A DNA stretch of 13,621 nt from WJMT01 sp964445575 (lineage in GTDB: Bacteria; Acidobacteriota; Aminicenantia; Aminicenantales; Aminicenantaceae): the NCBI GenBank assembly GCA_964445575.1, contig CAYULB010000056.1, positions 1 through 13,621 on the forward strand. The letters run 5' to 3'. The notes beneath the pieces are model-generated. The model did not search any database and was not told where the DNA came from. It was given only the letters and a program-made list of their open reading frames with translations. The position numbers and the translations under genes were made by a program. This document shows, piece after piece, positions 12,809 through 13,621 of this stretch (position 1 is its first letter; every line of letters starts with the position of its first letter).

Positions 12809-12880
12809 GTCTGTCTCGCTTGTTTCACTCATTTAAACCAAAAAAACCAGATAATCTAGATAAATTAGATAAACACATTT
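12809..12880 (+). repeat. Second nonamer array, eight 9-bp units
   Basis: Units include gtctgtctc, aaccagata, atctagata, aattagata and aacacattt. They parallel the series gtctgtctg, aaccagaca, aacgagata and aacacaagt in the array at 8697-8849, in the same relative order. Confidence 0.6.
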
Positions 12881-12885
12881 TGCTC

Positions 12886-12918
12886 GCCTCGCATCTGCAG
12901 CAATCTCGATTCGTGAAT
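12886..12918 (+). repeat. 33-bp dispersed repeat, copy 2
   Basis: Matches 2778-2810 at 29 of 33 positions. It follows the nonamer array directly and lacks the terminal inverted repeats that surround copy 1. Confidence 0.7.
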
Positions 12919-12938
12919 GCCCTGGGAGGATATTTGTA

Positions 12939-12987
12939 AAAAAGTAGTAAACAGTAAAAGGAAAACAGTAAATAGTTTTCTCAATTC
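12939..12987 (+). repeat. Heptamer array upstream of the thioredoxin promoter
   Basis: Seven 7-bp units, the clearest being agtaaac, agtaaaa and agtaaat. The array ends 5 bp before the -35 element of the following gene. With the features above it accounts for most of the 459-bp gap 12606-13064, which holds no gene. Confidence 0.55.
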
Positions 12988-12992
12988 ACAGG

Positions 12993-13021
12993 TTGATTTT
13001 TTTTGTTATATATCCTACAAT
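12993..13021 (+). promoter_or_regulatory. Promoter of the TlpA-like thioredoxin gene
   Basis: TTGATT (4/6) at 12993-12998, a 17-bp spacer, TACAAT (5/6) at 13016-13021, and about 37 nt of leader before the start signal at 13065. Confidence 0.6.
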
Positions 13022-13064
13022 TAATATCGTAATTATAGAATATTGAATTCAAATGGAGTGAGTC

Positions 13065-13568
13065 ATGAAAAAATGGATGCTTTTAGCTGTGGGGTTTTCA
13101 GTTGTTTCTGCCGTTCTTTTCTTCCCTTATGTGGCTGTCAGCCAGGGAAGTGAGCTTCCGGATGCTCCGGATTTTGTGCTCAAAGACCTGGATGGAAATG
13201 AGGTCACTTTAAATGATTTTGAGGGAAAGGTTCTGTTCATCAATTTTTGGGCTACCTGGTGTCCTCCCTGTCGAGAAGAAATCCCAGGATTTATAGATAT
13301 GTACAAGAAGTACCATGATAAAGGCATGGAGATCTTGGGTGTGTCTTTAGACTTCCAAGGGGCAGAAGTGGTTAAGAAATTTGCCGCACAGTATGAAATA
13401 AACTATCCTCTGGTGATGGGCACAGAACAGTTTGTTCAGGATTACCAGCCCGGGCCGTACATTCCTGTTACCATTATCATTGACCGTCAGGGAAAGATAA
13501 GGGAACAACATGCCGGGTATTTAGGCAAAAATACCCTGGAGAAATATTTCATCCAATTCTCCCAATAA
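13065..13568 (+). CDS. TlpA/ResA-type periplasmic thiol-disulfide oxidoreductase
   Basis: Exported thioredoxin-fold protein of 167 residues that exchanges disulfides in the periplasm, often reducing cytochrome c apoproteins or other cysteines. An N-terminal signal or anchor (MKKWMLLAVGFSVVSAVLFF, about 1-26) precedes the AhpC-TSA/Redoxin domain. The active site is WCPPC, with Cys66 and Cys69, in FINFWATWCPPCREE, and the conserved cis-proline is Pro134 in YIPVTIIID. The N-terminal APDFVLKDLDGNEVTL strand pair is typical of the TlpA branch. The ATG is preceded by GGAG. There is no cytochrome maturation gene in the window, so its partner is unknown. The TAA is soon followed by a heptamer array that runs off the window. 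Confidence 0.93.
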   Translation: MKKWMLLAVGFSVVSAVLFFPYVAVSQGSELPDAPDFVLKDLDGNEVTLNDFEGKVLFINFWATWCPPCREEIPGFIDMYKKYHDKGMEILGVSLDFQGAEVVKKFAAQYEINYPLVMGTEQFVQDYQPGPYIPVTIIIDRQGKIREQHAGYLGKNTLEKYFIQFSQ

Positions 13569-13582
13569 ACTATAAGCCTACT

Positions 13583-13621
13583 TCCCCATTCCCCATTCAC
13601 AACTCACAACTCACCACTCAC
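13583..13621 (+). repeat. Heptamer array, cut by the window end
   Basis: Two perfect tccccat units, two perfect tcacaac units and one tcaccac, then the start of another. This is the cleanest 7-bp array in the window; its full length is unknown. Confidence 0.8.

Noticed and set aside
12618..12836. Open frames with NAI-type and LTR-type peptide repeats on both strands
   Set aside because: The peptide repeats are direct translations of the 9-bp DNA array (three codons per unit), occur in several frames at once, and have no start signals.
1..13621. tRNA, rRNA or riboswitch
   Set aside because: No cloverleaf with a conserved TTCGA arm, no rRNA-like segment and no riboswitch core was recognised in any gap by eye.

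Overview
The window reads as chromosomal DNA of a Gram-negative (diderm) bacterium that is probably anaerobic. Outer-membrane biogenesis is implied by a FadL-like beta-barrel, an exported lipoprotein-type alkaline phosphatase and a YfgM-like TPR protein. Anaerobic metabolism is implied by hypF (NiFe-hydrogenase maturation) and a low-potential 2[4Fe-4S] ferredoxin. The overall look would fit an uncultured lineage such as Aminicenantota or a relative. That is an impression from the gene mix, not something the sequence proves. No rRNA, tRNA, transposase, integrase or CRISPR array was found.

Layout. Positions 1-2484 (+) hold the 3' part of an alkaline phosphatase gene, a membrane-anchored TPR protein, and a small ferredoxin with its own near-consensus promoter and an intrinsic terminator. 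Positions 2566-2847 form a 282-bp element with 22-bp terminal inverted repeats. It abuts the start codon of an EGY/site-2-type membrane metalloprotease (2853-3824). This is followed by a zinc-ribbon membrane protein (3880-4776). A 452-bp gap between convergent genes (4777-5228) carries dispersed repeats. On the minus strand, a membrane-anchored coiled-coil protein (8577-7534) is followed after 19 nt by hypF (7514-5229). Also on the minus strand, an outer-membrane beta-barrel gene (11502-10246) is followed by an M14 carboxypeptidase (10193-8913). A divergent promoter region separates the barrel from fabH (11610-12605, +). The window ends with a TlpA/ResA-type thioredoxin (13065-13568, +).

The genes do not form one pathway. 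They are mostly envelope, secretion and housekeeping functions in small transcription units. Two genes (3880 and 11502) have no Shine-Dalgarno sequence and have a -10-like hexamer ending exactly 9 nt before the ATG, which suggests leaderless or nearly leaderless mRNAs.

The most unusual content lies between the genes. Gaps at 8660-8880, 10200-10251, 12635-12987 and 13583-13621 are built of degenerate tandem units with strict periods of 7 bp and 9 bp. Heptamer blocks adjoin nonamer blocks, and the same units recur in similar order in gaps several kb apart. A 28-bp and a 33-bp dispersed repeat also link the gaps. All recurring families lie in the same orientation on the + strand although the flanking genes point both ways. 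I do not recognise this composite 7/9-bp array as a described class, and it is the best candidate for something new here.
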